Shown here in pieces: positions 1 through 6,521 of a stretch of DNA of 8,094 nt. The notes beneath the pieces are model-generated. The model saw only the letters and a program-made list of their open reading frames with translations. It did not search any database and was not told the origin of the DNA. The DNA is from Promethearchaeota archaeon (GTDB taxonomy: Archaea > Asgardarchaeota > Lokiarchaeia > Sigyniarchaeales > SOKP01): the NCBI GenBank assembly GCA_019058135.1, contig JAHLWE010000007.1:1-8094 (forward strand). Direction: 5' to 3'. Within the stretch, counting starts at the first letter, position 1; each line of letters begins with the position of its first letter. Both the position numbers and the translations under genes were made by a program.

Positions 1-2
1 AT

Positions 3-71
3 ATTGAATATTATGAGCCAATAGAAGATCCAAGCATTGAAATGAACAAAAAAGAGGAAGCAGAGAAATAG
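3..71 (+). CDS. C-terminal end of an unidentified protein (5' truncated)
   Basis: Only this of the three forward frames stays open from the window edge, for 22 codons ending in TAG at 69-71. The tail is acidic and then charged (EPIEDPSIEMNKKEEAEK), typical of a disordered C-terminus. The body of the gene lies outside the window, so no family can be named. The absence of any other gene before 233 and the T-tract that follows fit a real 3' end, but 22 codons alone are weak evidence. Confidence 0.5.
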   Translation: MEYYEPIEDPSIEMNKKEEAEK

Positions 72-232
72 ATCAAGTATAAATTGAACCTCAATTAAAT
101 ATTTTAAATATTCTTATTCTTTTTTTTTTATTTACTACATCTTAGATTTATATTTTTATGTTTTCATAAAGATTTTTAATATAATACTAAGAGTTATTCA
201 TTAAGTTAAAAAAAAAGAGTATAAAAATTTTC
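72..232 (+). promoter_or_regulatory. AT-rich spacer with T-tract terminator and candidate TATA elements
   Basis: No gene is seen here. A run of ten T at 120-129 resembles an archaeal oligo-T terminator for the upstream gene. TTTATAT at 147-153 and the AT stretch around 175-187 are possible TATA boxes for the dehydrogenase starting at 233. The base composition is so AT-rich that such matches are expected by chance. No strong Shine-Dalgarno sequence precedes the ATG at 233; the upstream bases are mostly A and T. Confidence 0.35.
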
Positions 233-1195
233 ATGAAAGCGGCTGTTTTTAAGGGATTAGAAGAAAAAATAAAAATAGTTGAAGATTATCCTAAACCAGT
301 TCCAGATAAGGATGAAATTTTAATAAAAGTAAAATTCTGCGGAATTTGCGGAACCGATGTATCTAGCTATTTTTATCAACTAGGTAATGTTCCCATAATT
401 ATGGGTCATGAGTTTTCAGGCATTATAGATTCAATTGGAGAGAATGTAAAAAATTTTCAAAAAGGAGACACAGTTTCGGCTTGGGCAGATAAAGAATATT
501 TTGGAAGTGTTGAGGATGGTGGATTTGCTGAATATATAAAAGTAAAAGAGAGTTATGTAGTGAAAAAACCAAATGAAATAACTTTTGAAGAAATGTGTCT
601 TGCAGAGCCTGTATCATGCCTTACTCATGCGCGAGATATTTCGGGAATAGGAAAAAATGAAGGAGTTATTATTTTAGGGAGTGGTGTTATGGGAATCTCT
701 TTATTGCAAGTATTATTAGCAACGAGAGAACCTAAGTATGTTATAATGGTAGATTTTAATCAAAGTTTACTTGATAAAGCAATGGAGTTAGGAGCAAGTG
801 CTTGTTTTAAACCAAAACAAAAAGTAAAGATTAGGAAATTTATAAGAGAGCATGGAGCTTGTTCTTTTGTATATGATTGTGCTGGAACAGAATCTTCTTA
901 TTTATTAAGTTTAGAATTAGTTGAAAAAGGTGGAACGGTATTACTCGAGGGGATTAAAAGAGGAAATATTCCAATACCAATGTTTATGATTGTATATAAT
1001 GAAATTGTGGTTAAGGGAAGCTATTGTCAAACCAGAAAAGACTTTTTGGAAGCTATAGAACTCATAAAAAATAGAAAGATAAACACACAAAAAATGATTT
1101 CAGATATAATTCCTTTAGAGAAGGTTCAGGAGGGAATAGAAAGAATGAAGAAAAGTGATAGAACTGAAATTAAAATTTTAGTAAAAATATCATAA
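233..1195 (+). CDS. Zinc-type MDR family alcohol/polyol dehydrogenase, lacking the structural-zinc lobe
   Basis: A 320-residue medium-chain dehydrogenase/reductase of the threonine/sorbitol dehydrogenase type, expected to oxidise a secondary alcohol or sugar alcohol with a nicotinamide cofactor in the cytosol. The N-terminal GroES-like catalytic domain shows FCGICGTD (Cys36, a catalytic zinc ligand), GHE at 58-60 and AEP with Glu125, matching the usual catalytic zinc set. The Rossmann domain has GSGVMG at 149-154, and Asp174 at the end of the second strand (MVDFN) suggests NAD rather than NADP. The usual four-Cys structural zinc loop near residues 90-115 is absent: the chain passes from GDTVSAWADKEYF straight to GGFAEYIKV, which also explains a length below the usual 340-350. 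It lies 33 nt upstream of hisS on the same strand. The substrate cannot be named from sequence. Confidence 0.88.
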   Translation: MKAAVFKGLEEKIKIVEDYPKPVPDKDEILIKVKFCGICGTDVSSYFYQLGNVPIIMGHEFSGIIDSIGENVKNFQKGDTVSAWADKEYFGSVEDGGFAEYIKVKESYVVKKPNEITFEEMCLAEPVSCLTHARDISGIGKNEGVIILGSGVMGISLLQVLLATREPKYVIMVDFNQSLLDKAMELGASACFKPKQKVKIRKFIREHGACSFVYDCAGTESSYLLSLELVEKGGTVLLEGIKRGNIPIPMFMIVYNEIVVKGSYCQTRKDFLEAIELIKNRKINTQKMISDIIPLEKVQEGIERMKKSDRTEIKILVKIS

Positions 1196-1228
1196 TTTAA
1201 TAGTTTTTTTCTCATTATTAGTCTTAAG
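1196..1228 (+). terminator. Short spacer with T7 tract
   Basis: The 33-nt gap between the dehydrogenase and hisS contains seven consecutive T at 1204-1210, followed by TCATTATTAG. This could be a weak archaeal oligo-T terminator, leaving open whether hisS is co-transcribed with the dehydrogenase. No clear ribosome binding site precedes the hisS ATG. Confidence 0.25.
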
Positions 1229-2566
1229 ATGAAAGAAAAATTTAATAATCAGCCATTAAGAGGAATGGCAGACCGTTTCCCTCCTGATATGAGGGAAGAA
1301 TATTATATAATTAATAAAATTAGGGATATTTCTAAAAATTATGTATATGAAGAATATGAAACTCCACTTTTAGAACCTATGGAGATTTATGCTGCAAAAT
1401 CATCAGCTGAGTTAATAACTGAGCAGTCTTTTACTTTTACGAGTAAAGGTGGAGATGAATTAATACTAAGACCAGAATTAACTCCTTCTTTAGCCCGAAT
1501 GATATCAAGAAAGAGTCAAGAAATGAAGAAACCCATTCGTTGGTTTAGCGTTCCAACTTGTTATCGCTACGAAAGGCCACAGAGAGGGCGAGCACGCTCT
1601 TTTAAACAAATTAATTTTGATATTTTAGGCGAGATTAGTTTATTAGAAGAAATTGAGATTTTTAATATATCTGTAGATATTTTTACATCATTTGGAGCAA
1701 TAAGTGATCAATTTCAAATATATTATAATAACAGACGTTTAATTGATGCGATTTTCAAATTCATTCTTAAAATTCCTAACAACCTTTATTGGAAAGTTTA
1801 TAAGGCACTTGATAAATCTGATAAAATGGAAGATGAGGAATACCAAAAATACTTGATGGATACTTTTAACGATAATAAATTAGTAAAGAATATTTTACAA
1901 TTAAATGAGATTAATGATATTGAGAATTTACCTTATGATAACATTCCAAATGAATTTTATAATTCTCAGGGATATAAAGAAATAAAACAGTTGCAAAAAT
2001 TATTAAAAGAAACAAATTTGGAAGAATACTGCACCTTTTCAGCTGGTGTAGTAAGAGGTTTAGATTATTACACAGGAACTGTTTATGAAGTATATGATAT
2101 GGGAGAAGAAAATAGAAGGGCTATTTTTGGTGGTGGTAGGTATGATGATTTATTAACTTTATTTTCCAATGAACAGATATCTGGGATTGGTTTTGGAATG
2201 GGGCTCTTATCATTTAAATTGTTTTTACGAACCTATAACCTGATTCCAGAGAATGTAAAAGAGTTAGATTATTCAAATATTATTTATGTAACAACGTTTA
2301 ATGAGAAACTTGCTCCTTTAAGTATTAAATTATCTCAAAAACTTAGAAATATGGGTTTTGAATGTCTTATTGATTATTCTTGTGGAAAGTTGGGAAATCA
2401 AATAAGCAAAGCTAATGAATTAAATTGTAAAGCAGTTGTAATAATTGGACCAAAAGAACAAGAAGGAAATTCTGTAACTATTAAAAATTTGCTCACTAAT
2501 ACTCAAGAAACACCTAAATTAAAAAATTTAAATAGAAAGATTTTAGAGGATATACTTGAAAAGTGA
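1229..2566 (+). CDS. hisS: Histidyl-tRNA synthetase
   Basis: A 445-residue class II aminoacyl-tRNA synthetase that charges tRNA-His in the cytosol. The motifs are in order: motif 1 around ETPLLEP (44-50); motif 2 from WFSVPTCYRYERPQRGR (105-121) with the ATP-binding arginine; the histidine-specific motif RGLDYYTGTVYE (276-287), which defines HisRS; GGGRYDDL (301-308); and motif 3, ISGIGFGMGL (317-326). The C-terminal part from about 350 (YVTTFNEKLAPLSIKL ... CKAVVIIGPKEQ) fits the anticodon-binding domain. Length is normal for the family. It ends in TGA (2564-2566), which matters here because it shows TGA still works as a stop in this genome. pyrF follows after 6 nt, so the two are probably one transcript. 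Confidence 0.96.
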   Translation: MKEKFNNQPLRGMADRFPPDMREEYYIINKIRDISKNYVYEEYETPLLEPMEIYAAKSSAELITEQSFTFTSKGGDELILRPELTPSLARMISRKSQEMKKPIRWFSVPTCYRYERPQRGRARSFKQINFDILGEISLLEEIEIFNISVDIFTSFGAISDQFQIYYNNRRLIDAIFKFILKIPNNLYWKVYKALDKSDKMEDEEYQKYLMDTFNDNKLVKNILQLNEINDIENLPYDNIPNEFYNSQGYKEIKQLQKLLKETNLEEYCTFSAGVVRGLDYYTGTVYEVYDMGEENRRAIFGGGRYDDLLTLFSNEQISGIGFGMGLLSFKLFLRTYNLIPENVKELDYSNIIYVTTFNEKLAPLSIKLSQKLRNMGFECLIDYSCGKLGNQISKANELNCKAVVIIGPKEQEGNSVTIKNLLTNTQETPKLKNLNRKILEDILEK

Positions 2567-2572
2567 GGTTTG

Positions 2573-3550
2573 ATGGGTAAGAATTTTGCGGATGAATTGA
2601 TTTCACAAATTCGAGAGAAAAGGTCAATAATTTGTATCGGTTTAGATCCTTGGCTACCAGATAATAAAGAAACGTTTTATATTCCACAATTTTTGGTGGA
2701 TGAATATAATGATAATTCCAAGGTGATATTTGAATTTAATAAAAGATTAATTGATGCAACAGTTGATTTTACTCCAATCTATAAACCCAATATAGCTTTT
2801 TATGAGAGATATGAGGCATTATCAGGATTAAAAAAAACAATAAAATATATCCAAAAAAAAAATTCATTAGTTATTTTAGATGCAAAAAGGGGAGATATTG
2901 GAAGTACCTGTCAAGTATATGCATCAAATCTTTTTGAGGGGTATAATGCTGATTCAATAACATTAAATTCTTATTTTGGAAGTGACGGTGTTAAGCCATT
3001 TGTATCCTATAAAGAAAAAGGATTTTTTACTCAAGTTAAAAATTCAAATAAGAGTTCTGCAGAATTTCAAGATTTATTCTCAATTCGTTTAGAAAATATC
3101 CCAATTGAACAAGTTGCAATTGAGATTGAGAAAATAAAAGGAAAAAAAATAATTTTAGAGAGAAATTTTATTCATATGGCGCGTTTAGTGAAAGAGTGGG
3201 GTAAAGAATTAATAGGAATAAATGAGTACAGCTCATTTGGCGCTGTAGTGGGAGCAACTTTCCCTGAACAAATGATCTCAATTCGAAAGATAATAGATAA
3301 TTGTTTTCTATTAATTCCGGGTTATGGCACACAAGGTGCTACAGCGGAGGACGTGGTTCATGGAGTAAATGACGATGGATTAGGGGCAATTATTAATTCA
3401 TCTCGAAGCATTGATTTTGCATATCAGAAACTGAATTATTCTAAAAAATTCTCTCCCGAAAATTTTGATAAAGCAGCAAGTGAAGCTGCATTGAAAATGA
3501 GGGAAGATATTAATAAAAAATTAAAGCAGAATAATAAAAGGATAATATAA
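2573..3550 (+). CDS. pyrF: Orotidine 5'-phosphate decarboxylase, type 2
   Basis: Catalyses decarboxylation of OMP to UMP, the last step of de novo pyrimidine synthesis. Numbered from the ATG at 2573 (325 residues), it has CIGLDPW near the N-terminus, the catalytic DAKRGDIGST at 103-112 with the Asp-x-Lys-x-x-Asp charge network (D103, K105, D108), GAVVGAT at 223-229, the phosphate-binding PGYGTQGA at 249-256 and NSSR at 275-278. The SNKSSAEFQDL segment and overall layout match the longer bacterial-style type-2 subfamily rather than the short (about 210-230 residue) form usual in methanogens. It is longer than typical, with a Lys-rich stretch around 186-200. A TTG two codons earlier (2570) is an alternative start, but GAGG at 2565-2568 is better placed for the ATG. 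The SD overlaps the hisS stop. Confidence 0.93.
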   Translation: MGKNFADELISQIREKRSIICIGLDPWLPDNKETFYIPQFLVDEYNDNSKVIFEFNKRLIDATVDFTPIYKPNIAFYERYEALSGLKKTIKYIQKKNSLVILDAKRGDIGSTCQVYASNLFEGYNADSITLNSYFGSDGVKPFVSYKEKGFFTQVKNSNKSSAEFQDLFSIRLENIPIEQVAIEIEKIKGKKIILERNFIHMARLVKEWGKELIGINEYSSFGAVVGATFPEQMISIRKIIDNCFLLIPGYGTQGATAEDVVHGVNDDGLGAIINSSRSIDFAYQKLNYSKKFSPENFDKAASEAALKMREDINKKLKQNNKRII

Positions 3551-3558
3551 ATCTCCAA

Positions 3559-3564
3559 TTTTTT
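3559..3564 (+). terminator. T6 tract at the pyrF/membrane-protein convergence
   Basis: Six consecutive T begin 8 nt after the pyrF stop and run into the last codons of the convergent gene. This is a plausible oligo-T termination site for the pyrF transcript. The two stop codons are separated by only 12 nt, so transcripts from the two sides probably overlap. Confidence 0.3.
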
Positions 3565-3952
3565 ATAATTCTCCCATTAATGGACCAATTATTGACATTG
3601 CAACTGTAATAGGAATTATTAATAAAACCGTAATAAAAATTGCCTTTTTAATTCCGGTGTCATGAAAAATATTAATCATATTTGTCACAATGAAGACTGC
3701 AAGAATCGTAAGACCAAGAACTAGAATAATATTAAAACCTCTCATTTCAATAAACATTAATTGCATCATAATAAACATAATTGTTCCCAAATAAATGAGA
3801 TAATATATTAGTACATTTTTCATACTTGTTTTTTTTTCAGCTTTTACAATACTTAATCCTACTTTTAGTAGAACCATCCCTACTACGGAAGTGATTGTAA
3901 CAATAAGAATTGGAGTTATGACCCCCCAGGGAATTTCAGCTTGAAGTAACAT
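3563..3952 (-). CDS. Small four-helix integral membrane protein, unknown function
   Basis: A 129-residue very hydrophobic protein with four probable transmembrane helices at about 9-36, 46-68, 73-95 and 102-124. Short charged loops (VKAEKKTSMKN, HDTGIKK) separate them. The positive charge between helices 1-2 and 3-4 suggests those loops face the cytosol, placing both termini outside. No family motif is recognised. The start ATG (3950-3952) is preceded on its strand by AAAAGG about 8 nt upstream, an acceptable ribosome binding site. It converges on pyrF and diverges from hdrA, so it is a separate transcription unit. Its composition strongly favours a real membrane gene over a chance frame. Confidence 0.8.
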   Translation of the reverse strand: MLLQAEIPWGVITPILIVTITSVVGMVLLKVGLSIVKAEKKTSMKNVLIYYLIYLGTIMFIMMQLMFIEMRGFNIILVLGLTILAVFIVTNMINIFHDTGIKKAIFITVLLIIPITVAMSIIGPLMGEL

Positions 3953-4032
3953 ATTAATATCCTTTTTTAAAAAATTATAATTTTTTTATAATTTAGTTTA
4001 TATTTTTATAGATAAAAGATTTAAAGTTAAAT

Positions 4033-4061
4033 TTAATTATATCTAACTTAACTATAATTAA
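4033..4061. repeat. Perfect 9-bp inverted repeat upstream of hdrA
   Basis: TTAATTATA at 4033-4041 is exactly repeated in reverse complement as TATAATTAA at 4053-4061, with an 11-nt spacer (4042-4052). The arm-to-arm centre distance of 20 bp, about two helical turns, would suit a dimeric regulator. The arms contain only A and T in AT-rich DNA, so chance is a serious alternative. Confidence 0.35.
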
Positions 4062-4088
4062 TCAAAAATAATACACTTTAATAAATTT

Positions 4089-4095
4089 GGAGGAG
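4089..4095 (+). promoter_or_regulatory. Strong SD-like GGAGGAG upstream of hdrA, oddly placed
   Basis: GGAGGAG is the best ribosome binding sequence in the window but lies 37 nt before the first in-frame ATG of hdrA (4133). The hdrA frame is open back to 4085, so translation could in principle begin at a non-standard codon such as ATT at 4097 or TTA at 4100. Alternatively the ATG at 4133 is used with a weaker AAGG at 4121-4124. Confidence 0.4.
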
Positions 4096-4132
4096 TATTT
4101 TAAAAGAAAAAATAAAAATTAAGGTCATTGGA

Positions 4133-6100
4133 ATGGAAACTGAAGAAATACGAATATATGTAGCTATTTGTCGTTGAGGGATAAATATTGGGGGATTTAT
4201 TGACACAGATGCCTTGGTTGAATATGCAAAGACTTTACCCAACGTGGTTGAATCAAGTAATTATATAAGTCTATGTACTGAAGGCGGAGCAGTATTTATT
4301 AAAGAAAAAATGGAAGAAACCAATTCTAATAGATTAGTTGTTTGTGCGTGTACTCCGATAACACATGAACCCGTATTTAAAAAAGTATTAGAAGATACAG
4401 TGGTTGATCCATCATATTTAGAATTTTGTAACATTAGAGAACACTCATCATTAGTTCATATGCATGATAAAGAGGGCGCATTAAAAGTTGCAAAGGATTT
4501 GCTTCGCTCTGCAGTTGCAAGAGCTGCAGGATTAGAGAAAATTCTTATAAGAGAAGTTGATGTACTTGGAAAGTGCTTGGTTATCGGTGGAGGTGTTGCG
4601 GGATTAAAAGCAGCAAATGAACTTGGAAGTCAAGATTATGAAGTGTTTTTAGTTGAGAAAGAGCCAACAATTGGCGGAAAAATGGCAATGCTTGATAGAA
4701 CTTTTCCAACTGATGATTGCAGCATATGAATATTGGGACCTGTTATGTTAGATGTTGCAAGGAATGAAAATGTTAAGTTATATACATACTCCGAAGTGTC
4801 CAAAATTTCAGGTTATATAGGAAATTTTTCAGTAGAAATTAATCAAAGAGCTAGGTATGTAAATAATGATTGTAACGGTTGCGGAGCTTGTATGGATGTG
4901 TGTCCTGCTTATGGATATAATGAATTCAATCAAGGATTAAATCCTAGACCAGCAATTTACATTAGTTTTCCACAAGCCGTTCCATCGATTGCACAAATTG
5001 ATATGAATCAATGTATTAAATGCGGTTTATGTGAGAGCGTTTGTGAATTAGAAGCAATAGATTTTGACCAACAACCTGAAATAATTAAATTAGATGTCGG
5101 AACCATAATTGTAGCAACAGGTTGGGATGAATATATACCAGAAGATGGATATTTAGGATACAATAAATATGATAATGTCATAACTCAGTTACAATTAGAA
5201 CGGATTTTAGCGCCAAATGGACCCACTAACGGACATTTGGTAAGACCATCTGATGGAAAAGAACCTAAAAGAATTTTATTCATCCAATGCGTTGGCTCAA
5301 GAGATTTAAACAGGAATGCTTACTGTTCAGGTGGTGTGTGTTGCATGATTAGCATAAAAAATTCAAAATTAATCAAACAACATTACCCTGATGCAGAAAT
5401 TACTATTGCCTATATGGATATGCGTGCTGCAGGGAAATATTATGAGGAATACTACACTGCTTCGAGAAAAGAGGGTATACAATATTTACGCAGTAATATC
5501 TCAAGAGTTTATGAAGACCCAGAAACAAAAAATTTGAAAGTTCTTATCCAAGATACATTGAGAGAAACTCTAGGTGTTAAAGAGAAAGAATATGATTTGA
5601 TTATTCTTTCTGCTGCAATGATTCCAGATTATGATATTTCTGCACTGATAAAGACATTGAAATTAGAAGTCACTCCAGATGGTTTTTTTAAAGAAAGACA
5701 CGCAAGATTAGAACCAATAGAGACGAAAATTCCCGGTATCTCACTTGCAGGCGTTGCTCAAGGTCCAAAATCGATCGCTGAATCGATTATGCAAGCAGGA
5801 GGAGCTGCATCATCTGCTGGAAAATTAATGAAACGTGGAAAATATAAAATAGAACTCATTACAGGAGAAGTAGATAAGGAAAAATGTAGTAAATGTGGAT
5901 TATGTATACTAAATTGTCCATATGATGCTATTAAAATGGTCGAAGATGGTGCAGAAGTTGATGAAATTGCATGTAGAGGTTGTGGTTCTTGTCTTGCGAA
6001 TTGTCCAAGTGAAGCAATAACTTTAAGATATTATCGAGAAGTTCAATATGAAGATCAAATTGATGCTTTATTAGAAGGAATAAAGGAAGAGGTGGCATAA
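4133..6100 (+). CDS. hdrA: CoB-CoM heterodisulfide reductase subunit A-like selenoprotein, two in-frame UGA
   Basis: A 655-residue HdrA read through TGA at 4175-4177 (residue 15) and 4727-4729 (residue 199). HdrA is the FAD-containing subunit that splits or merges electron pairs between a low-potential ferredoxin-linked path and a disulfide/quinone-like acceptor path. Order: N-terminal domain with CRUG at 13-16, where relatives have a CxCG motif, followed by NIGGFID; CACTP at 71-75; FCNIREH at 98-104; FAD-binding GGGVAG at 152-157 and EKEPTIGGKMA; TFPTDDCSIUIL around 191-201, where relatives have DCxxCIL; an inserted ferredoxin domain with CxxCxxCxxxC at 247-257 and 294-304; cluster motif C386, C398, C403-C404 (CVGSR...YCSGGVCC); and C-terminal ferredoxin motifs at 585-595 and 614-624. 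Length matches full HdrA. Sequence similarity continues without gap or frame change across both TGA codons, which argues against decay. ATG 4133 is the first ATG in frame; the start is somewhat uncertain. TTG codons at 4214 and 4733 are not real starts. Confidence 0.93.
4175..4177 (+). other. Recoded UGA, probable selenocysteine 15 of HdrA
   Basis: The in-frame TGA lies between CGT and GGG, giving CR-U-GINIGGFID. In HdrA relatives this is the second cysteine of the N-terminal C-H-C-G type motif before NIAG-like residues. The frame upstream is conserved in the same register back to IRIYVAIC, so the TGA is inside the protein rather than before its start. Confidence 0.85.
4727..4729 (+). other. 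Recoded UGA, probable selenocysteine 199 of HdrA
   Basis: The in-frame TGA in TFPTDDCSI-U-ILGPVMLDV aligns with the second Cys of the DCxxCIL motif of HdrA next to the flavin domain. The equivalent position is known to be selenocysteine in HdrA of some Methanococcales and cysteine in most other archaea. Coding similarity resumes in the very next codon. Confidence 0.9.
6083..6093 (+). promoter_or_regulatory. Ribosome binding site of vhuD inside the end of hdrA
   Basis: The purine-rich GGAAGAGGTGG, with a GAGGTG core at 6088-6093, lies within the last hdrA codons, 11 nt before the ATG at 6105. It supports that ATG as the start and implies coupled translation with hdrA. Confidence 0.6.
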
Positions 6101-6104
6101 AAAA

Positions 6105-6521
6105 ATGGAAGATTTTAAAATTTTAGCTTTTTTATGTATGAAATGAGGTTACGGAGCGGCAGATATGGCTGGAACGATTCGTGCACAATATCCTACCACA
6201 ATTAGACCAATTAGAGTAAACTGCACTGCAAGAGTAACTCCAAGTTTAATCATGAGATCAATTGGTAGTGGAGCTGATGGAGTTTTAATAGTTGGTTGAT
6301 ATCCAGGTGAATGTGATTATGAAATTGGGAATAAAGTTGCTTTAAAAAATGTGGAATATGTGCAAGAAATCTTAGAAGTTATTGGTTTTAACCCAGAGAG
6401 AGTATTTATGGAGTATTGTAGCTCAGCGGAAGGAGATAAATTTCAAAAAACTGCAATAATAACTTCGGAAAGGATTAATAAGCTTGGAAAAAGTCCCCTC
6501 AACAAATTAAAAACCGAATAG
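6105..6521 (+). CDS. vhuD: MvhD/VhuD-type iron-sulfur electron-transfer selenoprotein, two in-frame UGA
   Basis: A 138-residue protein read through TGA at 6144-6146 (residue 14) and 6297-6299 (residue 65), ending in TAG at 6519-6521. It matches the methyl-viologen-reducing hydrogenase delta subunit, a small [2Fe-2S] protein that passes electrons from a hydrogenase or formate dehydrogenase to HdrA. Visible family features are KILAFLCMKU near the N-terminus (C11, U14; relatives have CxxC before a SYAGAD-like segment), GAADMAGTIRAQYP, IRVNCTARV with C40, GADGVLIVGU (U65; relatives GC-HPGDC), PGECDYEIGN with C70, and FMEYCSSAEGDKF. Length is normal. Every ligand position is Cys or UGA. It starts 4 nt after the hdrA stop, as expected of a functional pair. 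It is absent from a plain ORF scan because the two TGA codons cut it into short pieces. Confidence 0.92.
6144..6146 (+). other. Recoded UGA, probable selenocysteine 14 of VhuD
   Basis: The TGA in FLCMK-U-GYGAADMAGT occupies the second Cys of the CxxC cluster motif of MvhD/VhuD (relatives read CNWCSYAGAD or similar). The frame is conserved on both sides. Confidence 0.9.
6297..6299 (+). other. Recoded UGA, probable selenocysteine 65 of VhuD
   Basis: The TGA in DGVLIVG-U-YPGECDY occupies the first Cys of the GCHxGDC motif of MvhD/VhuD. The second Cys of that motif is retained as C70. Confidence 0.9.

Larger units (their letters stand above)
3953..4132. promoter_or_regulatory. Divergent promoter region between the membrane-protein gene and hdrA
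   Basis: About 180 nt of extremely AT-rich DNA from which both flanking genes must be read. TTTATAT at 3997-4003 is a candidate archaeal TATA element, but the background makes it unspecific. A strong Shine-Dalgarno-like GGAGGAG sits at 4089-4095, yet no ATG, GTG or TTG follows at usual spacing. No GC-containing hairpin that could be a 5' SECIS for hdrA was seen. Confidence 0.45.

Noticed and set aside
423..617. Minus-strand 64-codon ORF
   Set aside because: It is a shadow of the MDR dehydrogenase, with no independent motif or start signal.
4214..4729. Two separate genes starting at TTG 4214 and TTG 4733
   Set aside because: Both starts are artefacts of splitting at TGA; neither has an SD and both cut through conserved HdrA blocks.
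4133..6521. UGA reassigned to tryptophan (genetic code 4-like)
   Set aside because: The UGA codons fall on conserved Cys, not Trp, columns; TGG is used for Trp; and hisS terminates with TGA.
4133..6521. hdrA and vhuD as pseudogenes or as sequencing-error products
   Set aside because: There is no frame change, all other cluster cysteines and the FAD motif are intact, and four independent errors at Cys codons are implausible.
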